Shown here: in pieces, positions 24,692-36,125 of the stretch
Layout of the letters: each line of letters begins with the position of its first letter
Numbering within the stretch: the first letter of the stretch is position 1
Assembly: GCA_013397845.1 (NCBI GenBank)
Contig: VZTG01002328.1
Location: 361,167-425,166 of the forward strand
From: Melanocharis versteri
Taxonomy: Eukaryota; Chordata; Aves; Passeriformes; Melanocharitidae
Length of the DNA stretch: 64,000 nt
Reading direction: 5' to 3'
Translations under genes and position numbers: made by a program
The notes under the pieces: generated by a model
What the model was told of the DNA's origin: nothing
What the model saw: the letters and a program-made list of their open reading frames with translations, nothing else
Database searches by the model: none

Positions 24692-27600
24692 AAGAAAAGA
24701 GCTGTTCGAGCACTGTCTTGTTAAGCTGGATCTTTCCCAAGCCTCCCGTGCCACAGAAAGGCATTCAGAGCTCATTTTGAATTCCTAGGTTAGTCACTCT
24801 TGGTAATGAAGCTAAATAAGTAAGATGCCCCAAAGCCATAAAAAAATTGAGCTCTGGTGATCTTCTTGATCTTGACCCTAAGTGACATGGTAGCATTTAT
24901 TCTGTGTATATTCATAGCAGCTTGTCATCCTTAAATATAGCTCGAAACATAGCTGCTTTCCTCAGTAACTGGGGCTCTGTGCTGGTTTTGCTCAGCAGAA
25001 GGCAGAAAATGTGCAACGTGAGTCCAAGGCAGCGGTAAGCCGAAAATGGCTCCCCACACCTTTTCTTCAGACCCACTCTAGTCCCAGCAGATCTCTCCCA
25101 CGCCATGAGACCGGGACTCTCATCTAGAGGTTTTCAATGAGGTATTTTCACCTGCAAGCACAGTAGACACTAAAATCATTTGCAGTAAAAAGAGAATCTG
25201 GCAGGGGATGAATATTTTATACCTTTTTTCTTGGCGTTTCCTTTAAAAAGCGTGATTTTACTTTCCACCCCTATGGAGTCAGTTTTGTTTTAAAGAGATA
25301 TCTCAGAAATGCCTGAAAGTGTCTTGAATGGTGATTCAGTAGGAAAGAAATGGGGTTACAATCATTTGCTCGAAATGAAATCCAAAGGTGTTCTCTGTTT
25401 CTGAGGGGTTTTCTTTCACTCCCTTGATAAAGAGTGTAGCAGCAAAATTGGGAAAACAAGCTGGGAAATTTGCATGATGTAGCCGTACACCTGGCTGACT
25501 CATTCCCACACCTGCTCTGGGGTGGTTCACTTTCAACTACTTCAATGCCATTCCTTGAGAAGCAGAGCTGTGCAAACAAGGGCAGAAACAGGCCTTTGGC
25601 TTCACAGCAGCAGCAGCACATCCTGTGGCAGCAGCCTTCGGAGCCAGATGGGTTTTCTGAGCAGAGCATAATGCATTGCAATTGAATTGATATTTTAAGC
25701 TAACACATGTTTAGATCAGAGAGGCTCACAACACAGTCACTTACAATACACGGCTGATTGCTTCATGACAGAAGTAGCTAAATGCTGTAATGGGGAAGGT
25801 GGTATCAGCATTTCACTTCTAAATTTTGATTCTCAAGTACTTAAAGCAGCTGTAAGAATTCACTTTTAGCTGGGGCCTGAACAAGGACATGGGCCAAGAC
25901 CCAGAACAATCCAAAAAGCAGTACCACTTCATCTCTTTATTAAAGGCTTCCTAGTATGAAAAAGCTTAAATATAAGAGGGCAGCAAAATCTGCTACCCCA
26001 AAGACAGGGTCTTGTATTTGTTTCTGAAACTGACATACAATTGAGGCAATGAGAATGAACAGAGCTTTGAAAAAAGCTCTTCTGGAAAGATCAGCTGGAT
26101 AAAATGAACAGAGCTGCAAATGATCTCTAGGAAAGCACATTAGCTACACTTCACCTCACATGAAAGCCAAAGGACCACTAAGTTGAACAGTGGCATAGTG
26201 TGAATTGTGTGTCGAGGAAGCATTATCTTTAAAACATTTGCCTGTATAAGGTATCCGTTTGTTGTCAAGTATCACTGAGGCCAAGCACAACCTGTGACCA
26301 AGGATTGAAGAACATTATTATTATTATTGTTATTATGAGTACTGTTATTATTATTCAGCATCCTAACTGCAAATGCTTACAATCTAGCCATTGTGTCTTT
26401 CAGAGTTCTCCTTCCTGAGATAGAAAAAGCATTTTTATTCGTGGCAGGCTATGCCTGAACTGTTTATTGTGGAATTTTTTATACCATTCAGTGAAGTGTC
26501 TCGCTCTAATTGTTATCAGCAAATGAAGTAACAAGTCCATCACGACTAACTTGTGTTATGTTCATCTGTTACTACACTTGGGGAACTCTTATGCATTAAG
26601 AGCTTTTTTTTTCTCCTACTCAAGGTTTCATCAATAGCAGTCATCAAGACCAAGTCTTTCAGATTATATATTCAGAAGTATTTAAACTGGCTCTGCAGAA
26701 CAAATTGGGAAGATCAGACACTTTAAGAATATCTTCTGCTTTGACGGTATCTGTACATACTGTGAATCAATTTCCAGATTTAATTCTAAGTAGAGCATTC
26801 TTTATGCAGCCTTGAAAGAGAAGAGACAGAGAGCTGCATATACAAAAGTTAAAAGTAAGACTGAAAGGTATTATAGAGGATGGTTAGACAAATATCTGAA
26901 CATGAGTAATTTGTAGAACAAAGTCTTCAGCTGAGAAAGGATTCCAGTTAGAGACTTTCACACATTTTTCTACATATGAGCTGTACCTGCTATTAAGTAA
27001 AATAGTCCTGCTGGGAAGGCTATGGAAAGATGGTTCTCAGATAACCAAATTCCTGCTTCCAAGAACTGTGTATAAAACTTTCCCAAGTCTATAAGGAGAG
27101 AAGATAAGATCTGAAGTCTTCAGAAAGCTGGAACTGAATGAAGAGAACACCAGGCTTTGAGACCACATCTTTGGGGTGATATTTTAGTTTCTTCCTATAG
27201 CACACAAATAACCTGTTACTTTGAAAAAAACTTTAAAAATTGCATCTCTAAAGTTAGGAAAAAGGGATCCATAGTTACATACATAAGTATGTGATCTGCT
27301 TTCCAAATGGGTAAGTATGTGTAACTTAGAGAAAAATTTGCAGTTATGTGTTTATAAATACTTTGAGGTTACAGAGGAATTTTCTACATACTTGTTGATC
27401 CAATGACAGATTAATCCATGAAAAAACTGAAATCATATATAATTGAAAACCATGAAAATATTTGAGACTTTTTATGTTATCCTGTGAAATCATTTATGTC
27501 TAGTAACGAATAACAATCCAGTCACAAGATATTTTACAACTTATAGGGCTTTCTTGACTCCCTTAATAAGTACTATAAAATCATTACCTAATTTTGAATA

Positions 27601-29095
27601 TATATATTTCTTTAAATAAATAGGGTTGTCTGGAGTACAATTAGATTTTCTTTAATTTTTGCTCTTTTATGGATGTATCTTGCACCTATCAGACTATGAA
27701 CTTACTTATGAGTCTACGATTTTGCTGCCTGATAAAATGGCCAAAAGGAACAAATTTTTTTCCCTAAGGATAATATTAATTAGTTAACCAATATGTAGTT
27801 TTTGATTGCTTCTCCCACATGGACACAGAAACACACATACAATTTCATTAGCACCTCACCGGTGAGTGCTAAAATATTTATTAGTTTTTCACAGTGACTA
27901 TTTGATGCTAGTTCCAGTTAAGCACTACTGCCTAAACATTCACTGGCTTATTAATCCATGATGACAAGTCCTATTTCCTCCTTTTTGTCCTCCCCACTAT
28001 TCCCCCACCCAAACGCACTTTCTCCTCACCGTCGTTTGCAAAATATGCTGATTTTAATGACAATGTCATAAATTTTGAAGAAAAGGGAGGTAACGCTTTC
28101 AACCAGTATTTCTGTTGTCAAAACCAGATGTTTTAGCTTCTGAGTGTCTTTGAATACAATCATTTAAATTTGTTCAGCCCTCTAAAGCCATTACCAAGGC
28201 TGTAATGGTACAACTCGCATTAGATTTTTATTATGGCCTCTCCCAATAGTTAATGTCAGGTGTCAGATGAGGAGGAATCTATTTGGACCACAAAATTCAC
28301 TCTCCTGCTGTGAAACACAAAGAAATTCATCAAACAATACTATGCTACAAAATGCAAAACAATAATCAACAAAAATTAGCATTACATCATTAACGATGTC
28401 CAAAGTGAGGCAAGAATAGGCAAACTGTGCAGAGTGGCACATGTATTTATGTGTGGAGGGACTTAGGATTGAGATTTGGAAACTGTGCAAGCTGGCACTG
28501 AATTTGTATTGTTCCCCAGCAGGGCATGAGAAATGTGCCCTCTTCTCCTCACCCAGGACTGAGAATCCATCCTGCACGTGGATGTCTTAAAAGCTACATA
28601 TGTTTGGCAGAAGTCTGCATCTCTGCTAACATTTCCTTTAAACAACTGCAAGAAAAAAGAAGTTTAAAAAAAATGCAGTAGCTACGTGCATGATCATAAA
28701 TTGCTCTAGCCTGTGTGTTTCCATGTCCCAGTAAGGTTCAGGGTTTCACCAGAGAATGCAAATTGAAACTGACTGCAACAGTTGGCTCTAGATTTTGTTG
28801 TCAGGGAGCAGAATTCATTTTCCTCAGTGCCTGATTCCTGTTGCCTTTCTGCTTAAGAGAAAAAGAACAAAAGGAGATAAGGAGGCAGATTGAGAGAGCA
28901 CGGCATAGAAATTAAAATATGCTAAAATTATACCTTCTTCCTGCTATGAAGTGCCATAACCCCAGGATACTGCAAAACTAGGCCTAAAATAGCAGAAATG
29001 TGCTGTTCTGAGTGGGGAAGAAAGAGGCAACTGATAAAGGTACTGACCAGCACAGTGCAAGCATGCAACTGGGCTGCCAAACTTGAATTTACATT
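24691..29095. other. Unique AT-rich intron sequence, no gene seen
   Basis: No recognisable coding or transposon sequence. Chance ORFs up to about 136 codons (minus strand near 25.3-25.7 kb) overlap ORFs on the other strand. An ATT microsatellite is at 26314-26355. Long stretches near 26.7-27.8 kb have essentially no ORF above 60 codons. Confidence 0.55.
26314..26355. repeat. Interrupted (ATT)n microsatellite
   Basis: Two ATT arrays separated by a GTTATTATGAGTACTG interruption. Simple repeat. Confidence 0.85.
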
Positions 29096-29575
29096 TTAAT
29101 TCTCCTCCCTGCACAAGCTGTGCTCAAAGCCATTGTGAGGCCCTGTGGATCTGAGCCCTCCTGCAACACTGCTGAAGTAAAGCACGTGGCCCATATCTTC
29201 TCTCCCAGCCAAGATTCCATCTTGGAACTGTTGCAACACCAGCCCCCCGAGCGGTACCCAGGCCTCACAGCAGCCTTGCAGGAGCATGGCCTTCACCCCT
29301 GCTTGGCATTGCCCCCGGGGATCCCATCCACATCTCCAGCTCCAGTGTAACTCCCATTTTATGACCTGCGGGAGTCGTGGGCAGCCTCGTGTACCCCGTA
29401 TGTCAGTGCCAATACTCCTGTGAGCCTGGACGGGCACAGCGAGCACATCTGTGGCCTTCAAGACAGCCAGCCTCACATCACCCAGGGGCAGGCTGCTCCC
29501 TCGCCACACCGGAGCCATTTGAGCCAGTTCTGGGCCCCCTTCACGGGTGTCTGACAGAGGAGAGGGAGGACACAA
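29096..29575 (-). other. Unrecognised GC-rich ORF, 159 codons
   Basis: An uninterrupted minus-strand frame of 159 codons sits in an island of about 480 bases that is clearly more GC-rich than the surrounding intron. The translation starts MCPPSPLSDTREGG and has segments such as LGDVRLAVLKATDVLAVPVQ and a W-containing central part (WELHWSWRCGWDP). I see no signal peptide, membrane helix or known domain. Oppositely oriented ORFs of 76 and 102 codons overlap it, which weakens the coding case. It could be a piece of an unlisted retroelement, a processed pseudogene, or chance in GC-rich DNA. No promoter, splice signals or poly(A) site support a gene. Confidence 0.15.
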
Positions 29576-32211
29576 GGGAATTCTACAAAGATTTCACACT
29601 AGAAGTTCAGTTTCACCTTTGGTTCTTGATAGACAGTGATTTGCTCTGGTTTTGGCTCAAGTTCAGGTTCATTTCAGCTCAGTGATTTTCAGTTATGCTT
29701 CTCAGACATCATCCACTGTCACAGGGTTACTGTGAGTGATTATTTTAGAGGATTCTTGCAGAATATGCCAATGCTCTCAAACACCATTGATCATCTGGCT
29801 CAGGCTCTTCTTCTGACTTGTATATTAAATCAGCTGACATTTGTTGCAGCTCATTTTGTTTTCTGCAAGAATTCAAGCTATCTCAAACGAGCTTGTTTTA
29901 GGAGGGTTCTTTCTGGTCTCTGCTGGGATGGGGGTTTCATATTCCATTTGTCTCAGTGGGCTTTTGGTCCACCTTTTCCTTTAGATACTCCTCTGAATAT
30001 CCAATTCTTCTTGTCATCAGGGTTTTGTGAAAGAACATGCATAGTTAGGTCAACAAGCCAGAAGACATGTCTTAAACTAGATATTCCTCAGCCAGTTGTA
30101 GAGGAAAATTTTGCCTGAAATCAGCATTATGCCAAATGGAGACATGTCAACTGTCTGAGCATGCATCTTAGATTTTCACGTAAAGAAATGACTGGAAGTT
30201 GCTCAAAAACTGGAAAGTTTGTTTTTGTAATTTTTTCTTTTAATTTGGAACATAAAGTGTCAACAATGTCCTGCTCACACAATACGGATACAATTTATGG
30301 CCCAATACTTTAATCTCTACCATCAACTACCATGGGAGCTGCCTGAACAATGGTTCTTTATTATGTGTGGAACATTTCACACCATGAAAGTGTCCCCAAA
30401 CACTTAACAGAGTTACATAAAACAGTCTCAGTAAATAATAGCAGAGAATAAATAAATTTAAAATATTTAGGCAAAGGAAAGCAGAAATAATTCAAACTCT
30501 TAGTCAGACACTCTGCAGTACAGAGCGAGGCACTAAATGATGCCATGTATTTCTTTTGAAAATACCTATAACGGTTGTTTTGTTTTTTCCATTTGCCCTC
30601 TAAAATACCAACACTGCTGCTCAAGAAAGCTAAAGAGAATTAGTGTCATAAACAAGCAGCCTGGAGTCTAACAGAGGCAGCCATGCAGAGTGTTAGGCTT
30701 TCTGTTCAAGAAACCATCCAGTCCTGGTGTAACAAGATACTTAAACCAGCCTATGTGATTAGAGTTATTCAGCCGTGGAAAGCTGGGCATGTATATAAAT
30801 ACCTCTCTGAATTGTGAAGATGATACTGAGGAAACTGCATGTTAAGGGTGGAATTAATCTTGCTGAACTACAGTTCTGTTTGAAAGTTAGATGTTCTGTT
30901 TAAGCTACTTTTATAGCCAGTTAAGAGAGAGAGGCGCCTGAAGGACATTCTTTCTTTCCTGAGGGGCATCTAATATAGGTGGGATGACTTACCCTATAGA
31001 TATGCTCACATCTCTCAATGGACTAGAAATGGAGCTCAGGTAATTAATTTCGTTTCAGTATCTGACTTAAACATGGCTAAAATTTAGGGAGATGGACACT
31101 CATTCACTTCTTCTACATCTTTCACTGCAAGATAGATGCTTGAAAAAATTGTGGAGAGAGATTTCTCATGGCTCTGTGCACATGGGTTTGCATTGCTGTA
31201 GAATCTGAGAAATTTTGAATTCCTTCACCACAGAAGTTTTCTTGCATTATCACACAGGAAAAAAACTAAATGTTTGTTGACTATGAAAAAAAGATGCTGC
31301 ACTTAAAAAATTCACAATTGAACTGCTGGCAGTTGTGTGTCAAACCTGCAGTAATAAGAAACACTGCAAATGTTTGTGACTTAAAACTGCTACAGGTCAT
31401 ACAGTGAATTATAATATCTAGTCTGCCCTAAAAAATGACAGTGTTGCTCTCTGAGGAAGGAACAGCTTGTTCCACCTGCCACAAGATCAGCCTTTCAGCC
31501 TTGTACAGAAAGTGCTCCAATATGATACCTTGGGATTATCCTCATATAACTGGTTTGCCTAATTCAAACTGGCAGACACAATCTGAATTCAGTGAATCAG
31601 AAGATACAGGAGGTTTCATCAGTGAGATCATTTGAGTAGATTAACGCAGGCACTACCAGCCTCCGTCAGCTTCTTTGGAGAGCTCTTGGGGCAAAGGAGG
31701 TGAGGACAGAGGCCAAACGAAACTGCTTGATTGCAAGTGCCTGTATCCCACTGTATCAGAGGCATCCATAAGGTAGCTGGTTTTCTAGGGATGGAATATG
31801 AAATGTATGGCCCATCCTTAGAGCCCAGGTTAACAGGTTCTCACAGGCAGACATGTCATTTGCAGAGCTTGCAATACAACTTACAGTTCTTTTTATAATA
31901 GTTATAAAGGCCTCATTTATACTGTAGACGTTACTTCGCTGTCTCAAAATCTTAATACCGATCGAATAACAAAATGCAAACATTATACTTTGTCAGCATA
32001 AACAAAACAACAATTATATTAAAGGTCCTGCAGGAATTGCTCATTCATACTAATAATTCCTGTTTTTCAATCAAGCTGTACAAGATGCCAAGTTAATTAT
32101 TTTAAATACTTTTCAGTCTTGGCACTTTATTTGGGCTGCAAGTGGGGAAGTGAGGAGAGGAACAAAGAGCAGAGAAATGGAAAATCCTTCACCATCGAAT
32201 AATTGAGGCAT
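29576..32211. other. Unique AT-rich intron sequence, no gene seen
   Basis: A 160-codon plus-strand ORF at 29636-30118 has no recognisable domain and no splice context; its composition is ordinary intron. Nothing else is supported in this stretch. Confidence 0.5.
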
Positions 32212-32356
32212 ATGACAGAAGAGGATTTAGGAGGAAAAAGCCCTGAGGAGATTTTGGGAGGTTTCACTAGTTTGTTCAATGGTGAACCATCCAAAAATGA
32301 AATGCCTGAAAAGCTGGAGGCTGAACAGCTTAAGATAGACTCTGCACACAGAAACA
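32212..32356 (+). repeat. Dispersed repeat, copy A
   Basis: Begins ATGACAGAAGAGGATTTAGG and continues with an AGGAAAAAGCCCTGAGGAG block, a GGTGAACCATCCAA block and finally GACTCTGCACACAGAAA. The same ordered blocks, diverged and with small indels, recur at 40353-40478. The + strand frame through copy A is open and reads TEEDLGGKSPEEILGG, but copy B is frameshifted relative to it, so coding is not supported across both. The family is not recognised; it is probably an old transposon or LTR-derived fragment. Confidence 0.55.
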
Positions 32357-34734
32357 TTGCAACGTTAACTGCTGGAAGAGGCATAAATTATGTATTTCTG
32401 ATGTGTCTCTATAGGCCTTGTAACCTTCTTTCGACCCTTAGGGTGCTCATTATCTGCAGGAGCAATTAACAGATAGTATCTAGCAGCTAGCGTAATTTCT
32501 TACCTTTAGAGTGATTTCAAATCAAATAAAAAGAAGGCTAATAGAGCCAAGGAGGCCTGAGCTGTGAAGTTGTTTCTGAAGTTTATTGAATAGAAATAAT
32601 CAGTGAATTGAAGGTACATGGTGCCGGGGAGGCTGGATTATGTCTGGCTGGTTTTGCTTGCTGAATCTTTTATGTTTCAGATAGATATTGTTGTTACTGT
32701 GAGAGATTATGCAAGTGACACAAATAATGGAAAATGCCTTCATTAATTCTGAAAGGAAAGGCCTAACTTCCCTTACTTCAGCAACTTCAAGCTGTTTAAT
32801 CAAAAGATCTGATTTTTTAACTAGCAAGAATAAATTAAAGATAACAGAGGTAAAAAAGCACACCTAAGACCGGTCTTAGAAAAAGAAGTTCTGATGACCA
32901 GCAATCTGCTTAACTCCCCAAACCCAGCGGAAATTTTTCAACATTGAAGATATATGAATAGCTTAGGAAAAAATAACTGATCAAGTGCAAACTACACAAT
33001 TCTAAGATAAAATTTGTACAAAACTAATTATTTCAAGTCTTCAAAAAGCTAAATTAAATGTTTCTTATCTGAAAGAGCAGATTGTTGAATACAAATCAGT
33101 CCTATATTATGATTTCTCTAGAGCTGTCCTATTGCAATATGGAAACCCATGACAATGTTTAATATACAGAGCCTGGCACAGTTCTACGTGTTCCTCTGGT
33201 ACTAAATGTGATGCACCATCATTTTCTTTAGCAGTAACATGCTTTATTTTCAGTACCTTCCTAACGCATTAAAATCATTCCAAAGGCAACCACCTTATAT
33301 GCACTGAGGTACATTATAAATGCCACATAAGTTTAAAAAAAAAAATTACTAAATTTCTGATTTAAAAAAACAAAACAGATTTTCACAATTGTATATCAAA
33401 ATGTTTATTACTGCCATATCCCATTAGCCCATACAAGCCACCAGTGTCTAAGAGCATCTTTTTACTGTTTCATCATGAGTTTATACTGATTCTGGAAATG
33501 GGATTTGTATATATTCTTACAGCATACAGACCTGCTGATTTCACTGAAGATCCAGGTGGAGTCAGGGATCTTGCTTCCATTACAAGATTGAAGTTTTAAG
33601 TTTCAAGTTCTTGGGACTGAGGATATTTTTCTCCTGTAAACTACAAAGCCTTGAATATTTGAAAAATGCTTGAAATATGCTTGCAGAAACCCTTGATTTT
33701 ATAATAGTTTCATGATGATTTGTTAATGAAATACATAACTCAAAACTTTCTATTTTAATACATTAAAAATAAAAATAATTACTGTAACTATTAGTACCAG
33801 GCTTTTAATATCATCTAGTTGCATCTAAATACCTTGGAAATAGTATAAAAATGCTTAAAAGGAAAACCTTGGAGTCATTCCATGCACCTGAAGTTTGTCA
33901 TCACTCACGTGTGGCCAGAATTTCCCTACCAGGAGAAGCAAAACCAGATAAGAATTGAGACTGGATTGGTTGCAACATGATTTTATTCTTCCCAAAATTA
34001 TTTTAAAGAAAAAGCTATTGAACCTAAAAATCATGTTCAATTTATGATAAAAAAGTGAAATTTCATCTTACATGTAGAAACACCAGTATATTTATTGATT
34101 TCTAATGTGTAAAATGGTAACAAGGTTCCAGAAGAAGAAAATGAAAGGGTGCTATTGAGCTTGTGAGGCGGGGATATATTTTGGCAGACTGCTTATCACT
34201 TAGCACAGCAAACTCAGTCATCTGATTCTGGATGTTGCTCTCCTTCGCTATAGGAGTTAGAGAACATAGATCAGGAAGAGGGCAGTCAGAAAGTCACGAT
34301 TTTGGTCTTGGGAGATTTCAGTTACTCAGGTATTGATTAGGATGACAATTATACAAAAGGTGTAGAGAGGAACACATCCATAAAGGTTGACCAGGGTTGC
34401 TTTCTTTAGCCATCGTTGAAGTGACTTCATAATGAGAGCTTATTTAGAAACTTGTCCTAACAGCCGTGAGCTCTGATAAACAAAGTTCAGGAAACAGCAA
34501 GACTCTTCTGGGTCTGAAATCTGCCTTGTGGTTGGGAAACGCGGCACTATTTTCCTATCACAACTGCGACCATTCCTTCCAGAAACTCCCTGCCAACTCC
34601 CTTGTGACGAATGACCATACAATTCCCAAAGATATTTTTCCCTCCTACATTATCTCAGAATGTCTCTACCCTGACTAAACTCCTTAAAAAGTCAGATTTA
34701 CATCACAGACAGAGGCTTACAGAGACAAATATAT
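32357..34734. other. Unique AT-rich intron sequence, no gene seen
   Basis: Very AT-rich; long stretches (32.9-33.8 kb) contain almost no ORF. No recognisable repeats beyond short A and T runs. Confidence 0.6.
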
Positions 34735-34754
34735 CTGTGTGTATGTGTGTGTGT
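34735..34754. repeat. Short (GT)n microsatellite
   Basis: About ten GT units with one AT interruption. Confidence 0.75.
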
Positions 34755-35628
34755 AAATACTAAGTCATCATCCTAATACTAGAAGGTTTTTGGGAGCAAT
34801 GCTTTATATTCCTTCAAAAGAAGACCCATAATTACGTAGAACATCCTCAAAAATGGACATAATGGCAGTTAAATATTCAGTGTGGTATGGATGTGAAATC
34901 ATCAAATCATAGCCTTTGCCAAATAGGCCAATAGAAATGAAATCACACTCAGCCAGAATAGGATCCACCTCTACTATTGAAGAGTTTACTCATTGTACGC
35001 AGAGAGTGCTTCTTAGTTATCACAACAAACACTTCCCAGGAGTTTCGCTAAACTGGGGGCTGCTTCAAGGCCAAGGAGCCCAGGTCACATTTGCAGTTAA
35101 TCCCATATATTTTTTTTAATGCTTGGATAGTTTAAAGCTTAATGCTAGCTTCAGGTATTCAGCCTCAAAGCCTCACTAATAGAGCATGTTTATTTATTCA
35201 CTTTTGGGAAGCAGAACGTCAAAAAGCTGATGCTGCTTCTAACGCTGCTGTTTATCAAGCATCTCTGTGCCCCACTTTAGCCAAAGGTGATTCCTCTGCA
35301 ATTAAAATGGAATTTCATCTGTTTCCAGCCTGTCTTTCATGCAGCTTCTCTGACTGAGTCTATAATGAGCAGTTTGGGTCCAGCTAGTTCATTCGTGTGT
35401 GGAATCAAGAAGTTCCAGCTTTTCCCCCGTACATCAGGAATGCTGTTGTTTTTCAGCTGCTGTGTGTGCATGTTCCGTCTGGGAGGGAGATTTCTACAGA
35501 GGGAAATTTCTACAGAGGCTAAAACAAGGTCTCCATAACAGGTCAGATCTATTTTGGGGGATTTTCAAAGACGCAAAGCATTTGTGAGCACAAGCATCTC
35601 CTAAAACACACTGGCATAGCTCAGTGGT

Positions 35629-35648
35629 ACAGCTCAAAATTGAGCTGT
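35629..35648. repeat. Perfect 9-bp inverted repeat (short hairpin)
   Basis: ACAGCTCAA is followed after two A residues by TTGAGCTGT, a perfect 9-bp stem. It lies about 100 bp upstream of the CpG island and directly after a GGCATAGCTCAGTGGTA string that resembles a tRNA internal A box. It could be a cruciform-capable palindrome, a hairpin in a transcript or chance. Confidence 0.6.
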
Positions 35649-35749
35649 GAGGCATGATTTCTCCCTCCTTCAGGCCACACAGATTCTCGTGTGAGAGAAA
35701 CCAGCAGCCTCCTCGTGCCTGCTGGAAGAAACAGCCCAGAAAAAAATCC

Positions 35750-36125
35750 TTCTCGGTGCGTCTTTCGCGCTGGAGAGCGGGAACGGGGCTATTCTGCTGG
35801 CAGATGCCGTTTTTCCTTCGCTGTCGATGCGTACGGAGAAGCCTTGCTGGGTCGCTCGGGCGGAGTCGGCGGCGGGAGCGCGGGGCCCGGGGCGGCCGAG
35901 GCGCGGGCCGGCCGAGGCGCGGGGCCCGGAGCGGCCGANCGCGCCCCCGCCGCGCTGCCGGCCGGGCTCCTCCCGGCGGAAAAGTGCTTCGGCCCCGCCT
36001 CCCGCTGGGCTCGCAGCTGCCCGCCGTGCTGAGAAGTTGTTGCTGAAGCTGGACTGACGCCGTGGGGTGGCTACCTAGGACAGAGGCTAGACGAGGTTAA
36101 GAGAGTAAGAGCGGGTGTTTGTTAA
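35750..36125 (+). promoter_or_regulatory. Intragenic CpG island, candidate promoter
   Basis: A sharp change in composition from AT-rich intron to GC-rich sequence dense in CpG: about 40 CpG by my count within roughly 240 bases (35820-36060), against near absence elsewhere. It contains a CCCCGCCTCCC GC box at about 35993-36003 (Sp1/KLF type), several GGCGG and GCGCGGGGCCCGG motifs and one ambiguous base at 35939. Within it, GGCCGAGGCGCGGG is nearly repeated in tandem. There is no TATA box, as is typical of CpG-island promoters. It is unmethylated-promoter-like and lies deep in XKR4 intron 2, so it may drive an alternative XKR4 5' end or a separate noncoding transcript. ORFs of 113 and 130 codons across it are composition-driven. 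Confidence 0.6.

Noticed and set aside
29636..30118. 160-codon plus-strand ORF
   Set aside because: Hydrophobic, Phe/Cys-rich content typical of translated T-rich intron; no family recognised.
35609..35680. tRNA gene suggested by an A-box-like string
   Set aside because: No B box, no cloverleaf and no terminator; only the 5' third resembles a tRNA.
35654..36046. 130- and 113-codon ORFs over the CpG island
   Set aside because: Arg/Gly/Pro/Ala-rich translations in several frames at once are a consequence of GC-rich sequence and are interrupted by an ambiguous base; treated as promoter DNA.
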